From Phoma sp. XZ068 (Eukaryota; Ascomycota; Dothideomycetes; Pleosporales; Didymellaceae): a DNA stretch of 64,000 nt. The stretch is from NCBI GenBank assembly GCA_004835665.1, contig RBKR01000030.1, forward strand, positions 104,653 through 168,652, given 5' to 3'. Position numbers and translations under genes: made by a program. This document shows positions 54,813-64,000 of this stretch, piece by piece. The notes beneath the pieces are model-generated. The model was given only the letters and a program-made list of their open reading frames with translations. It did not search any database and was not told the DNA's origin. Within the stretch, counting starts at the first letter, position 1. Each line of letters opens with the position of its first letter.

Positions 54813-57800
54813 GTCTGCACGCGTAGAAATCGACGACGAGCTGGCAACGCTCAGAGTCAAAATGCTATCGAGGCATTGTCAGGGTTCCTCTGAGGACCCT
54901 GAACTTCAATCACCCTTTAGCGCTCAGCAAACATAGAGAAATCTCCGAACAAACGTTTCAACGTCTCCAACGAATTTTCGAGCGAAATGGCTGCCTGCGA
55001 TTGCAGGAGGAGAACGTCATAAATGCGATTATCTACGATGATGAACTACCGTCCCTGCTATCCTCATGTCTTTTGACGTCGGAGCAGCTCTGCGAAACCG
55101 CATGGGCGCGCGACGCTCCGGCATTAGATTTGGGAAATCTCAAGTGTCTCTCGGGCATGCACCGTATCGAGCAGCAAAGCGATACTTGGATGAGAACGAC
55201 AAGTGGTGGGTTGTAAGACTGTTCTCTGCTGGTAGGTTATCATATCACTCCTGCCCTTCCCTTTTGACATTTTTGAAAGACACCCCGAAACCGTATCTGA
55301 ACCGCATTGTCGAATCCTCTCACACGAGCAAAAGCTTCTGATGGAGAGATATTTAGGAAAATAAGGTTATACGGGAGGCAGAAAGATGAAGAGGCTGAAA
55401 CCGATGGTGGGCGTGTCTAGAAAAATCCAAACTGAGGGATCTACGCCAAGTCTTAAGGAAGAAAGAGCTAGCTGCCGCGTTTGATGCGTGTAGATATGCG
55501 GGTCTATGGGCTAAAGTACAACTTGGGGCCCTTCAACGTTTATTGTCTCTGAAGTGTGATGAGGTAGGTGCGACTCTCAACCATATCTCAAAGATTGACG
55601 TTCCTAGGAGATGATCGCCTACCTACACCATGTCGCAGCGACGTGGCAAATATTTTTAAAATGCGGTGATCTAAGTCTACCACCCTCGGTTGTAGATTCT
55701 GTCACGGTTGAAAGACTAGAGTCACTTGCCCCGAGCTATTCGCCCATGGACAAAGATCTGATCCTTGCCATGATGAATCAGGGAGAGCTTTCCCATCCCA
55801 GCATGATGAAAACATAAGAAAGGCGCTTACGGCAATATCTGTGCTCATTCAGCCTTCTTCCCTCGCTATGGACCTTTTTTGAAACGTTGAAATATCTTGA
55901 ACCAATATGCGAGGCACTCAAAAAGCTTATTGGGGTAAAGATCAAACAATCAATTCGAGCAAGTCTACGAGGTTATTACTTTGCACCAGCCAAAAATGTT
56001 GTACAAGTCTCCAGGTCTAGAGATGTAGAGCTGAAAGCCACACTAAGCAAAACCAAGCGGCATTTCTTTCTTATGTAGAGCTGTGGATTCTCTGTGCTCG
56101 GGAATTTGATGACTTGACAACATTCACACCTAGGATGGAGTGCAAAGGGACGAAGCCAATTGCAAAGGGCCCAAATCCTGCTGCATGGCAACGTTTTGCT
56201 AGGATCGCTATATCGCGCGGATACATTACGCCTCGAGCTAAGGAGCTCTCAAATGAGGATTCTTCCACACAGATTGCTATAGACTATCTCCGTAAGGTCA
56301 ACCCTCTTATATCAGAATTTGATGCTGCGCAAGTGGAGAAGGTGGTTGCTGCTGGTCGCGCGGAGGGTAGCTCGGATGATGAAGTTGACACGGAGCCTGA
56401 CAATGATTTTATCACGACAGAAAGAAGGACCGGGCGTCCCTATGAACTGGATCTTGCTAAAGACAAGAAAACTCTCTTCTTTACGCATTTGTTTGATGAT
56501 CGGACGTCTACCACGATGAACCTCAACTTAGTGCGGCGGGACCTGTTTCACTGTATATTTGGCCAGCTTCCTTTGGGGTCAGTCATTACTCAAACGATTG
56601 AATTTTTCCTGACGAGACACAGTCCTTTGAGTTGGGCTCAGCTTTTCGGAGCGATCAATCACATGGGACGCAAGACGATATGGACATCGACAGTGTTGTG
56701 GAGGATCGCACTTCCGTCACAGAGGATACAGCACTCCGCCGCCGCTATGAAACTCTCCAATGTGACTACGATGCGCAGAGTCGGACAATTGAAGAGGCGC
56801 AGAGATCTAACGCTAGCTTACAGCAAGAATTTGATAACATGCAGATGGTACATGACCAAGCAATGCTCGAAAAGTCCAGGCTTGAGGAAAAGTTGGACAA
56901 AGCCGACAAGACAATACAAGCTCAACTATCAAGACTTGCAGAACTGAAAGACGATAACAGTAGAAACCTAGAGAAGCTAAGCAGGCTGACGACAATTGGA
57001 AAGTGGCTAACAAGAATTGCAATGCTGTAAGAGAACAGATGCAAGCCACTGGAGCGAGAAAAGGCTATCTCCCTAGAATTAGATCATTACAAGGTTTTAG
57101 TCTTGGGTCTTCAAGGACAGGCCTCGACCAATGAACCAGAGTTACTTCTGCAAAACAAAGTCGATCTCCCATCGGTGTCAACCGACTTGACGAGAAATCA
57201 AGATGACTTTACCAAAATGATCACCGATACGACTTCTCATTGCACTTGGACAGGCTCGAACAAAAGCAACATCATATTCGTTGCTGTATCTAATGCTGAA
57301 GATGGTCGACCGAGAGGGTTTGAGTGCATGGTTGCAAAAGAAGAGGGAGAGGGCCTGAAGACCATCGAGTCTGTTAAAGCATACAGAGACTTGTTGGGGC
57401 GATTTCAGAGCTTGGGACTCTCGTGGAAAGACAATACCAATTTCCTCCTCCACAGCTTACTTCTTCGAGGTCCTTATCAAAAACACGCTTTTGTTGGCCC
57501 TGAGGCGGTGTTCCAGACTTTCCTTGACACTCGTGCAAACGAGATGGAATGGCAGAAGGCCAAGAAGGTTAAAGTCACAAAGAGGGTCAGAGACAAAGCC
57601 GCCCCACCAGACGCCGACAAAAATTACAGGACTGTCCAACGTTTTGAAAGCAGCGAAGACGAAGTTTACGAGAGTGCTCAGGACACACCCCGGTCACGCC
57701 AGCGGAAAGTACCGGCCATTGAATCTGCTGAGGAAGCCAATGCTCAATTACCTGTTATTGAAGCTCCCATCCAAGCCAACGCTCAATTACCTGTTGTTAA

Positions 57801-57987
57801 TGCTCCTATCGAAGCCATCACTCATTTTCCAGCTATTGTAACTTCCAATGAGGCCGACACACGATTACAGGTTCTTGAGGGGCCTACGAGTTGGGTAACA
57901 ACTAAGGAGCCTTTCATGGTGGGCAACAGCAGTGATAGCGAGAGCCAAGAGGATGATTCGTTCCGACACAAACCGGTTACCTTCTGA
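54811..57987 (+). pseudogene. DUF3723 family protein gene, decayed
   Basis: Fungal DUF3723 proteins are recurrent Starship cargo of unknown function. Recognised in order: REISEQTFQRLQRIFERNGC and LRLQEENVINAI; TAWARDAPALDLGNLKCLSG; KRYLDENDKWWVVRLFS; KIRLYGRQKDEEAE; ELAAAFDACRYAGLWAKVQL; an intron at 55565-55605; then GYYFAPAKNVVQ, CKGTKPIAKGPNPAAWQRFA and DKKTLFFTHLFDD. A long Gln/Glu coiled coil (about 56700-56960) precedes a C-terminal part with NAQLPV repeats ending at 57987. The frame breaks near 54920, 55171, 55260-55330, 55418 (a TAG plus a shift), 55813, 55872, 56075 and 56600, and again after the coiled coil. The presumed ATG overlaps the opposite-strand ATG of the phospholipase (CATG), so the true 5' ends are uncertain. 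Confidence 0.72.
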
Positions 57988-58655
57988 TCTAATGATCAAC
58001 GCCTCCCTTACCAACCTCTCCTAAAAATTCCATTCAAAAAGTCTGCAAGATAAGAGATAGACATGACTACTCCACGCACGGGTTTTATATATTCTTTCCT
58101 AGCCTTTGCATGAGAGTGCAAACAACTGGCATCGAGAAGGCGAGCGCGAATTAGAGAGAATGAGATCAGATTACAAAGCATTAAAATCACATTAATAGTA
58201 GTGAATGAAGTTGTGTAAGGAACTTTATTGGTTCTATCTCGAAGCTTGCGATCAACTACAACGTATCGCATGTAGACATGTCGGTTCTCTCAGACAAGGC
58301 AGGCCTTGATTCCGAGGGAAGCACGAAGGTTGGAAACGTACTAGCATGGCGACGAGATCGTGGTGAAATGTCAGAGACTCGTCTCTCTTTGAAGCGAGAA
58401 ACGGAGAAGTGGCGGCCGACGATGGGCGTCGCACTCCAGATACGGAGCATCTAGAGTACTTTCATCGTCGTAGGCGTCTATCCACTCCAAAGTCCTTTTC
58501 CTAGCACCATAATTTCTCTCGGCGGCGAGGGCGACAACGATGACCGTATGAGCGTGGCTCGCCCTTTGGAGATGCCTTCGCTAAGGCTCTGGTAATGAGC
58601 GGGCCGTTTGACGATCGCGTTACTTGTTTTGATCTGATCGTACTTAGCGCTGGAA

Positions 58656-58889
58656 TCAAAGTAACCTAAGAATACTTACATATTCGTCCATGACGGTAGG
58701 CCAAGTGAGTCCGTGCTGCTCTGATGAGAACACACGAGGTTGAGATCCGGGCTTGTTGATGACGATAAGTATACGAACATCTGGGAACATGTCACAGAGT
58801 TCAGTGGTCTTCTTGAAGATGCCGTTGTATCGAGTGTCGAAAGAGCGTACAGGGTTTTTGGGTGGTTGCATGGTTCTCTTCGATGCCAT
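58656..58889 (-). CDS. Small MADS-box-like protein (3' end uncertain)
   Basis: From ATG 58889 the frame reads MASKRTMQPPKNPVRSFDTR, then YNGIFKKTTELCDMFPDVRI and LIVINKPGSQPRVFSSEQ. This follows the MADS (SRF-type) pattern: basic region, FKKxxELC helix, then a hydrophobic strand and VFSS. The usual RxKRxxGLxKKA is poorly kept. The frame ends at 58656, but GTAAGT right after the Tyr codon at 58682 is a good donor and the gene may continue leftwards in an exon I could not place. About 77 aa as read. Possibly a DNA-binding protein; the identification is by pattern only. Confidence 0.5.
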   Translation of the reverse strand: MASKRTMQPPKNPVRSFDTRYNGIFKKTTELCDMFPDVRILIVINKPGSQPRVFSSEQHGLTWPTVMDEYVSILRLL

Positions 58890-59259
58890 TGTGGATGTGA
58901 TTGATGGAATAAGGAATATGGTGTCAGGTAGGTATCCAAAGGAAACAGGCTGCCGTTTCCAACCCTCGGAAAGACGCAACTATAAAGGCCAAACAGCGAA
59001 GATCACATGATGGGATATCCAAACGTACAGGGGCCAGGGTACATGGGCAAGCGCTTAAAATAGTGGGGCAGCATGTGCGGCGCTTGTCATCTGCAACGCG
59101 CCTCGATGAATCCCAGTTGCCCGGATCAGCCGCGTTGTGTGAAAACAGAATTACGAAAGCCTGACACCGTTCGCGACACACAGAGCCGGAGCTGCGGCTC
59201 TGTATTAATAGATTCCGGACGCCAGAGGCTGCACCATACCACTTCCTCTCCCGAAGAAC

Positions 59260-60952
59260 ATGCAGGCCACATTGGTGTACACTGTTACGTATGCCTCCGC
59301 AGTTGCGCTCTTGCTTTGTTGGAGATTGTCTCAATTTTTGACTACGAAAGTGCGCGAGCGTATCTTTTCCATCTTCTCAAAGTGGGTAGTCTACACAGTC
59401 TTATTTCCAAGTCAATGAAAGCTCCGACGTCACAGTTTTATGTGCGGTACTCATTGTTATCGTTTTAGCGGGCAACATAATTGCATCTGGTTTTGCTCTA
59501 CAAGATCGAGATGAATTATCGTCACGTTTGGCACGATTAAGCTCAATCAACATGGTTTTTTTATACTTAGGTGGAAGAACAAACATCATTGTCGACAAGG
59601 TTTTCGCCTCTCGCTCACCGAGTACTGGCTTCTACATAGGTGGTTAGGCCGTATCGCCGTAGCGCAGGGCATTATACATGGAGCCATGGAGGTAGTACAC
59701 TCCCAAGCAGCGCCGGCGGCCCTAAAGCTCTCTGTATGTTCGCAAATGTCCGAAGTCTGCCACAAATCGGGTTCTAACACCAACCAGCTCCTTACCGTCG
59801 CAGGCTTGATGGCGTTGATATCTGTGATATTTGTTCGTCGTACGATTTACGAGCTGTTCCTCCAAACACACCTCCTTTTTTCAATCGCCATACTGGTACT
59901 TATATGGCTACACATCCGCCAGCCCACCGTATACCTCCTTTCGTGCGCTGCAGTAGCTGCTAGCTTGCTCTTCGTGCAGAAGATACTGAGGATCATGTTT
60001 GTCGCGCGAAGAAACTGTGGGTCAGGTTCCATACCGCGAATGTCAGTCACCAGATTCCCAAGGTCTGGCATGCACAACCCCAATTATCCAAGTTCGGCTC
60101 GATATCAAGAAGCCCTGGACGACCAGACCAGGTCAATACGTATACTTAATCCTTCCGAAACTCCGCAGCCTGGGACTAGGAGTATTTGAATCCCACCCCT
60201 TTATGGTTGCGTGGGCTGTCGAAAACGAGCAACTAAGGTTGAAGACAGTCGTGCTGTTGGTGGAAGTGCGCCGGGGATTTACGCAAAAGTTGCAATTTGC
60301 AAATCCTCTAATTTCCACCATCATTGACGGACCCTACGGAGGAAATGAAGTGGACGTGATGGCGAAGTATGACAAGATCCTCCTTGTCGAGATTGGAATC
60401 GCTTCACATCTGGATACAGCGCGACATCTGCTACTAGCTCATGACAAACAGACAGCGCGCGTTAGAAGATTAACGATTCTTTGGTTATTAGAAGCTCACG
60501 GTGAGTTTCAGTTGCCTTAATTAAAACACATCTGAGTTGCTTTAGATGATCTAGAATGGGCCGAGGAGTTTCTTTGCGAATTGCATGACATGGACCGGAG
60601 GAGAATTCTCAATATATACCTCTACTATCCAAACGCGGCAGAGAGATCGTCTGACGGGCTACAGCTCCGTCTCAAAGCTCCTAGGGAAAGGATTTTTCCT
60701 ACATCAGGTTTGATCTATCATGGGTTCTCACGGAAGAATGGAAAGCTGAAGCTGGCAATATGCTTGTGTTAGGTAAGTAAGTTCATTGGACGACAGGGGC
60801 ATGGTTATTAAGGTGAGCCAACAGCATGCGGAACTCCCCGATTTGAACTCCGCACAAGACAAGCCGTAAGGCGTAGCCCTCACAACATCGACTTTCAGGC
60901 TAGTATTTTTCAACCTTGCGAGGCACAGTCTGCCTCTGCTGTTAAGCGCTGA
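59260..60952 (+). pseudogene. Ferric reductase (FRE/NOX-like) gene, decayed
   Basis: The intact enzyme would reduce Fe(III) at the plasma membrane, passing electrons from NADPH through FAD and two hemes. Seen in order: an N-terminal membrane helix (YASAVALLLCWRLSQFL); a second block ending LGGRTNIIVDKVF; the heme-His region RWLGRIAVAQGIIHG; FLQTHLLFSIAILVLIWLH with two His; the FAD site RPGQYVYL and SHPFMVAW; NADPH site IIDGPYGG; and, after introns near 60502-60544 and 60775-60831, the C-terminal CGTPRFELRTRQAVRR. The frame breaks near 59409, 59602, 60020 and 60727, three of them fitting a single lost base. FRE genes are a typical Starship cargo family. All domains are recognisable, so the decay is fairly recent. 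Confidence 0.75.
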
Positions 60953-62194
60953 AGCTTGCATGTGTATATTGATTGGTGCTATCAATAGAAACAATCAAAC
61001 CCCGGTTCTTAGTGGCTGTTTGTGCTTATAAGCTTGATCGTTTTGCCCTCTTGATCCACAGTTCATAACAAGTTTCATTCCCATTGCCTCATCAGTCGAG
61101 TCACGTCTCTCAGTTAGCACGAGATGTACAGCGTAGGTACACTCAATTGCCTGGCTCGAATCCCGCTGACGAACAATCTAGCAAAGCGAGTGCAGGACTT
61201 GTAATGTGCTTGCGGCTTGCCTTAGAGATGTCGCCATCCAGGCTACAAAAGACAAAGTCACCCATACTGCCGCCCAACTCCGACTCGTGGGCACGAATAT
61301 CGACCTGCAACTGCACCGCACTAGGCACTTTCAGGAAATCAGGAGGATTTCTGGCAGGCTGGAAAGGTAGAAACGGGATAGTGTTAGGAGAAGGGATATG
61401 CTGGCGTTTCTCTTGAGTGAGAATCAACGACAGAAAGAAAGAATTCAAGCATTGGAAACTGCGGAGGATCTGGAGTGCGCTTCTGCTCTGCTGCAGCTTC
61501 AAAATAGCTGAATTGTTGGAGCCTACATAGTACGACTCAATACGACGGATGCAACCAGCCAATGCCTCGGAGATGCCTTATCAGCTGCGCCTGACGGTTT
61601 GCGTGATATTTTGATCAGCGTTGCCAAGTGCGGTGCTAGAGAACTGTGCCACTCGGTATAAGCTCTAGTCAGGACGGCACCTGCATGAACCCCCGCACTC
61701 GATGATACCCTGTACGTATTGTGGCTGCATTGCAGGATCACAATCCAGAAGCGTGTTATCGGCAACCTATTTCCCGAAGAAGTGTCAGGACCGCGCAGTA
61801 ATCCTTTGCGACCTCCACCCGCACCGGGCGACCCCAGTCCTTCAGAACGCTAAAGACATTGCCATGAGCGTCCATCGTAAAGCTTTCAAGGATAACCCTT
61901 CAATAGCGCGTCCACAGGCAATGAAACGGTACTAGTCCAAACTTCAAGGGCTGACACGACCTGCACTGCTCAATGTGGTGCTCGAGCAGGTTCATGTACA
62001 GGAATTCAACACTTGTAGGCTTCCTTGAGCTTGAATGAATAACTGGGCTTGTGAATTCAACGCGACGGGAGTATTGACGAGACAACATCTAGATTGGATA
62101 CTGTAACTCGAAGAGCGTTACTCAGGTCCTTTATGCTGCTGCGCTCCAAATCACAAGACACAATACGTAACAACAGGCCAAGTTCTTTCCGTAT
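60953..62194. other. Intergenic, no gene supported
   Basis: Open frames at 61143-61562 (minus), 61084-61416 (plus) and 61702-61935 (plus) have no recognisable motif, and the minus one lacks an ATG at its 5' end. Nothing further seen. Confidence 0.4.
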
Positions 62195-62650
62195 TCACGA
62201 AACAGGGTCTTGGGATGCCACCTTGGCCTCCTTCCTAGTTCCATCACCGAAGTGATCCAGCACGGCTTTAGCCCAGTTCGACAGTACATCAACATCTTGT
62301 CGTAGGTTGTGAGCTTCTTGGACGTTCTTTGCAAGTTCTCTGTCTCTATGTCAACACTGACGCAACTGTTTGGTCGATAGTAGATGTTACCTCTCTACGC
62401 ATTGCAATTTAGTCTGATACTCATTTTGTAGTTGCATGAAAGAATCGAACGCGACGAACATATCCATCTGAACTTTCTCTAACGTAATTGCAGGCTGGAC
62501 AATTGCTGAGGGGCCATGATGTCGTGAGCCCGTATGATGCTCAGATGGAAATTCATCTGGCTTTTGAGCATGCGTCTCCGAGGTGCAACGCTCAACGTCC
62601 ATTGCCAGCTCTGGAAATCCAGCTGAGAAATCGGTGCCGAAGAAATTCAT
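62195..62650 (-). CDS. Small hypothetical coiled-coil protein, two exons
   Basis: Exons 62650-62391 and 62345-62195 on the minus strand, about 136 aa, with a 45 bp intron (GTAACA donor, CATAG acceptor) that completes an Arg codon. The helix runs through the junction: FDSFMQLQNEYQTKLQCVER, then DRELAKNVQEAHNLRQDVDV and LSNWAKAVLDHF. This heptad-like pattern continues across the splice and supports it. No family recognised. An upstream exon is possible, because the frame is open before the ATG (LRHLYQAPNN) back to an in-frame TAG next to an AG. Confidence 0.45.
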
Positions 62651-64000
62651 GTAGTCGGGTAAAGTTTCAGACCGGTTGTTTGGGGCCTGGTACAAATGAC
62701 GCAGAACTGGGATCTAGATTTTGACGAACGACATTGGCTGTGACTAGAAGAATGAATAGGAGAGAGAAGCTGCTTGATGTTTGACGAAGGATAGCTGATC
62801 AGAAATATATCATTGAGCACTATTCCTACGGCGCCTACTGAGTGTCTATTTAGAACTAGATCCATCCGTGCCACCAACCTACTTAACCGCCGCCCCACGC
62901 CAAAGAGCATGACATTCAAGAGATGCTAACTCCAGAAACGGGGTAAGCGTATTATACCCTGGTTGCTGTATCACGTATGGATGCTAGCATTTGTCAACAG
63001 CAGTCAGCTTACAGATATCAGAGAATCGGACTTACAGGTTTCTCAAGCTTGATGATGGAAGGCGTACTATCGTTGAACATGTTTCAAGGAAGTCCACAAG
63101 GAGCTCGTGACCGCTCCAGCTTTCTCCGTTGCTCACCCAACATCTTATTTGTTTCCCGATTACGACGATACGGCGGTGCTACGCAAGAGTCCTGCACTTG
63201 GCTTGCCATCATGCACTCAGGATGCTTGCTCCAAGGTTATGCTGCGGTCGATATTAGGAGGTGATTTCAGGGTGTTGTTCTCCATATACAGTCCGCATTC
63301 GCTGACAATGAGTTCAGGAACCGTTTCTGGTATAACCATAGAATATGCGCACAGAGGAGGGGCCTGCATTGCGCAAAATCGTATTGTAGGCAGTAGATTA
63401 GCATTATTTACATGCCAGAAGCAGCTATATTTTATAGACAAGAACATCGGCATAATTCAGCAAGTGAACATATTCGAAGCGTTTCAAGCTACCGCGCTGC
63501 TACAATCCGGATGGTGAGATTCGTCACGGCAGCGATGAACATTAGAACTTCCTCTAGGGTGAATCTGGAATACTCAACCTAAAGAACATAGAGGTCTCCG
63601 ACTCGATACTTGATTGATCGCGCAACATGTGGATGGCTGGACACGCCCGATCTTCTCAAGCTCTCGGCGGCCAGGCTCATCTCTAGCACCCTTGACAATT
63701 GCCATAGTCCATCGTGTATGCACAAATAACCATTTTTATTTGCCTGTAGCACTCTCCCTGCAAAGACAGCGTTTTCCATTGACTGTACAGATTTTCTTTC
63801 TTTTTTGGAGGACCTTCCAAGAAGTGCCGCCTGGGTAGCACCTGCAGCTTGTTGAGCGAAGTTTCTCGGCCCAAGGTTGGTGTCTTGAGGTCTAGAGTGA
63901 CGCTGAAAAGATTTTCTATCGCTTGAAGCCATGGCAGCGCTGCCTTTTACGGACAGCATTACACTCTGGTCTTTCATTCAGAGGCACCGATAGTGGATAT
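62651..64000. other. Window end, fragmentary open frames
   Basis: A minus-strand frame with a real ATG (63977-63579, 132 codons: MKDQSVMLSVKGSAAMASSD onward, with a basic RSSKKERKS stretch) and a plus-strand frame 63107-63517 are the best candidates. Neither has a known domain. No 5S 3' half or other element boundary was seen up to the window edge. Confidence 0.35.

Larger units (their letters stand above)
28190..64000 (+). mobile_element. Probable Starship giant transposon, left end and cargo (right end not seen)
   Basis: Seen: a broken 5S rRNA gene, then a full-length DUF3435-type tyrosine recombinase as the first gene, oriented inward, then ~30 kb of accessory genes that include a patatin-like phospholipase, a DUF3723 protein and a ferric reductase side by side. 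Known: Starships of Pezizomycotina carry such a captain at their 5' end and recurrently carry these cargo families; at least one lineage inserts in 5S rRNA genes. Inferred: the left boundary lies at or just after 28190. The end coordinate is the window edge; no 5S 3' half or matching terminal repeat was found, so the true right end is unknown. The three signature cargo genes are decayed while the captain is not, so the locus may also be nested or composite. Confidence 0.72.

Noticed and set aside
60740..60772. Ferric reductase end at the TAG near 60772
   Set aside because: One frame over, the sequence continues to a splice donor and a further exon with the family's CGTPRF motif ending at 60952, so the earlier stop is a result of a frameshift.
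61147..61162. Sequence resembling a tRNA T-arm (GGCTCGAATCCCGC)
   Set aside because: No matching acceptor stem, D-arm or anticodon arm could be placed around it.
1..64000. CRISPR arrays, bacterial operons, riboswitches or ribosome binding sites
   Set aside because: The sequence is eukaryotic, with spliceosomal introns; no array of spaced direct repeats of CRISPR type was seen.

Overview
The window looks like nuclear DNA of a filamentous ascomycete, most likely a dothideomycete (Pleosporales-like). The genes are split by many 42-90 bp GT-AG introns, several with a CTAAC/CTGAC branch site. The housekeeping genes are Pezizomycotina-type. Small F-box-like, fungal kinase-like and TIR-like proteins are abundant.

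Left part, about 0.9-23.4 kb: a GC-richer conserved core. In order: ribosomal protein eL33, glucose-6-phosphate dehydrogenase, phosphoglycerate dehydrogenase (serine synthesis), a class V myosin, a DH-PH RhoGEF-like protein with a fungal STAND-type N-terminus (minus strand), a small two-exon protein, an F-box-like protein (minus) and an ARMT1/DUF89 metal-dependent phosphatase. All have intact frames once short introns are removed.

Middle, 23.4-28.2 kb: the character changes 150 bp after the ARMT1-like gene. Two copies of the 5' end of a 5S rRNA gene, each with a TATA box exactly 30 bp upstream, lie 4.6 kb apart and break off after about 55-65 nt. Between them are an intact fungal-type protein kinase and a large protein with TIR-like motifs.

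Right part, 28.2-64 kb: I interpret this as the left end and cargo of a Starship giant transposon inserted in a 5S rRNA gene. The first gene after the second broken 5S copy is an intact four-exon DUF3435-type tyrosine recombinase (a 'captain') pointing into the element. Downstream are lineage-specific genes: an alpha/beta hydrolase, a GATA zinc finger, an AnmK-like protein that has lost its kinase motifs, a broken SAM-domain gene, an F-box-like gene and a repeat protein. Then come three families that recur as Starship cargo: a patatin-like phospholipase, a DUF3723 protein and a ferric reductase. Those three are broken by many small indels, while the captain and several cargo genes are intact. 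The right end of the element is not visible and may lie outside the window.

Gene models were built by hand from splice signals and family motifs. No alignment or database search was run.
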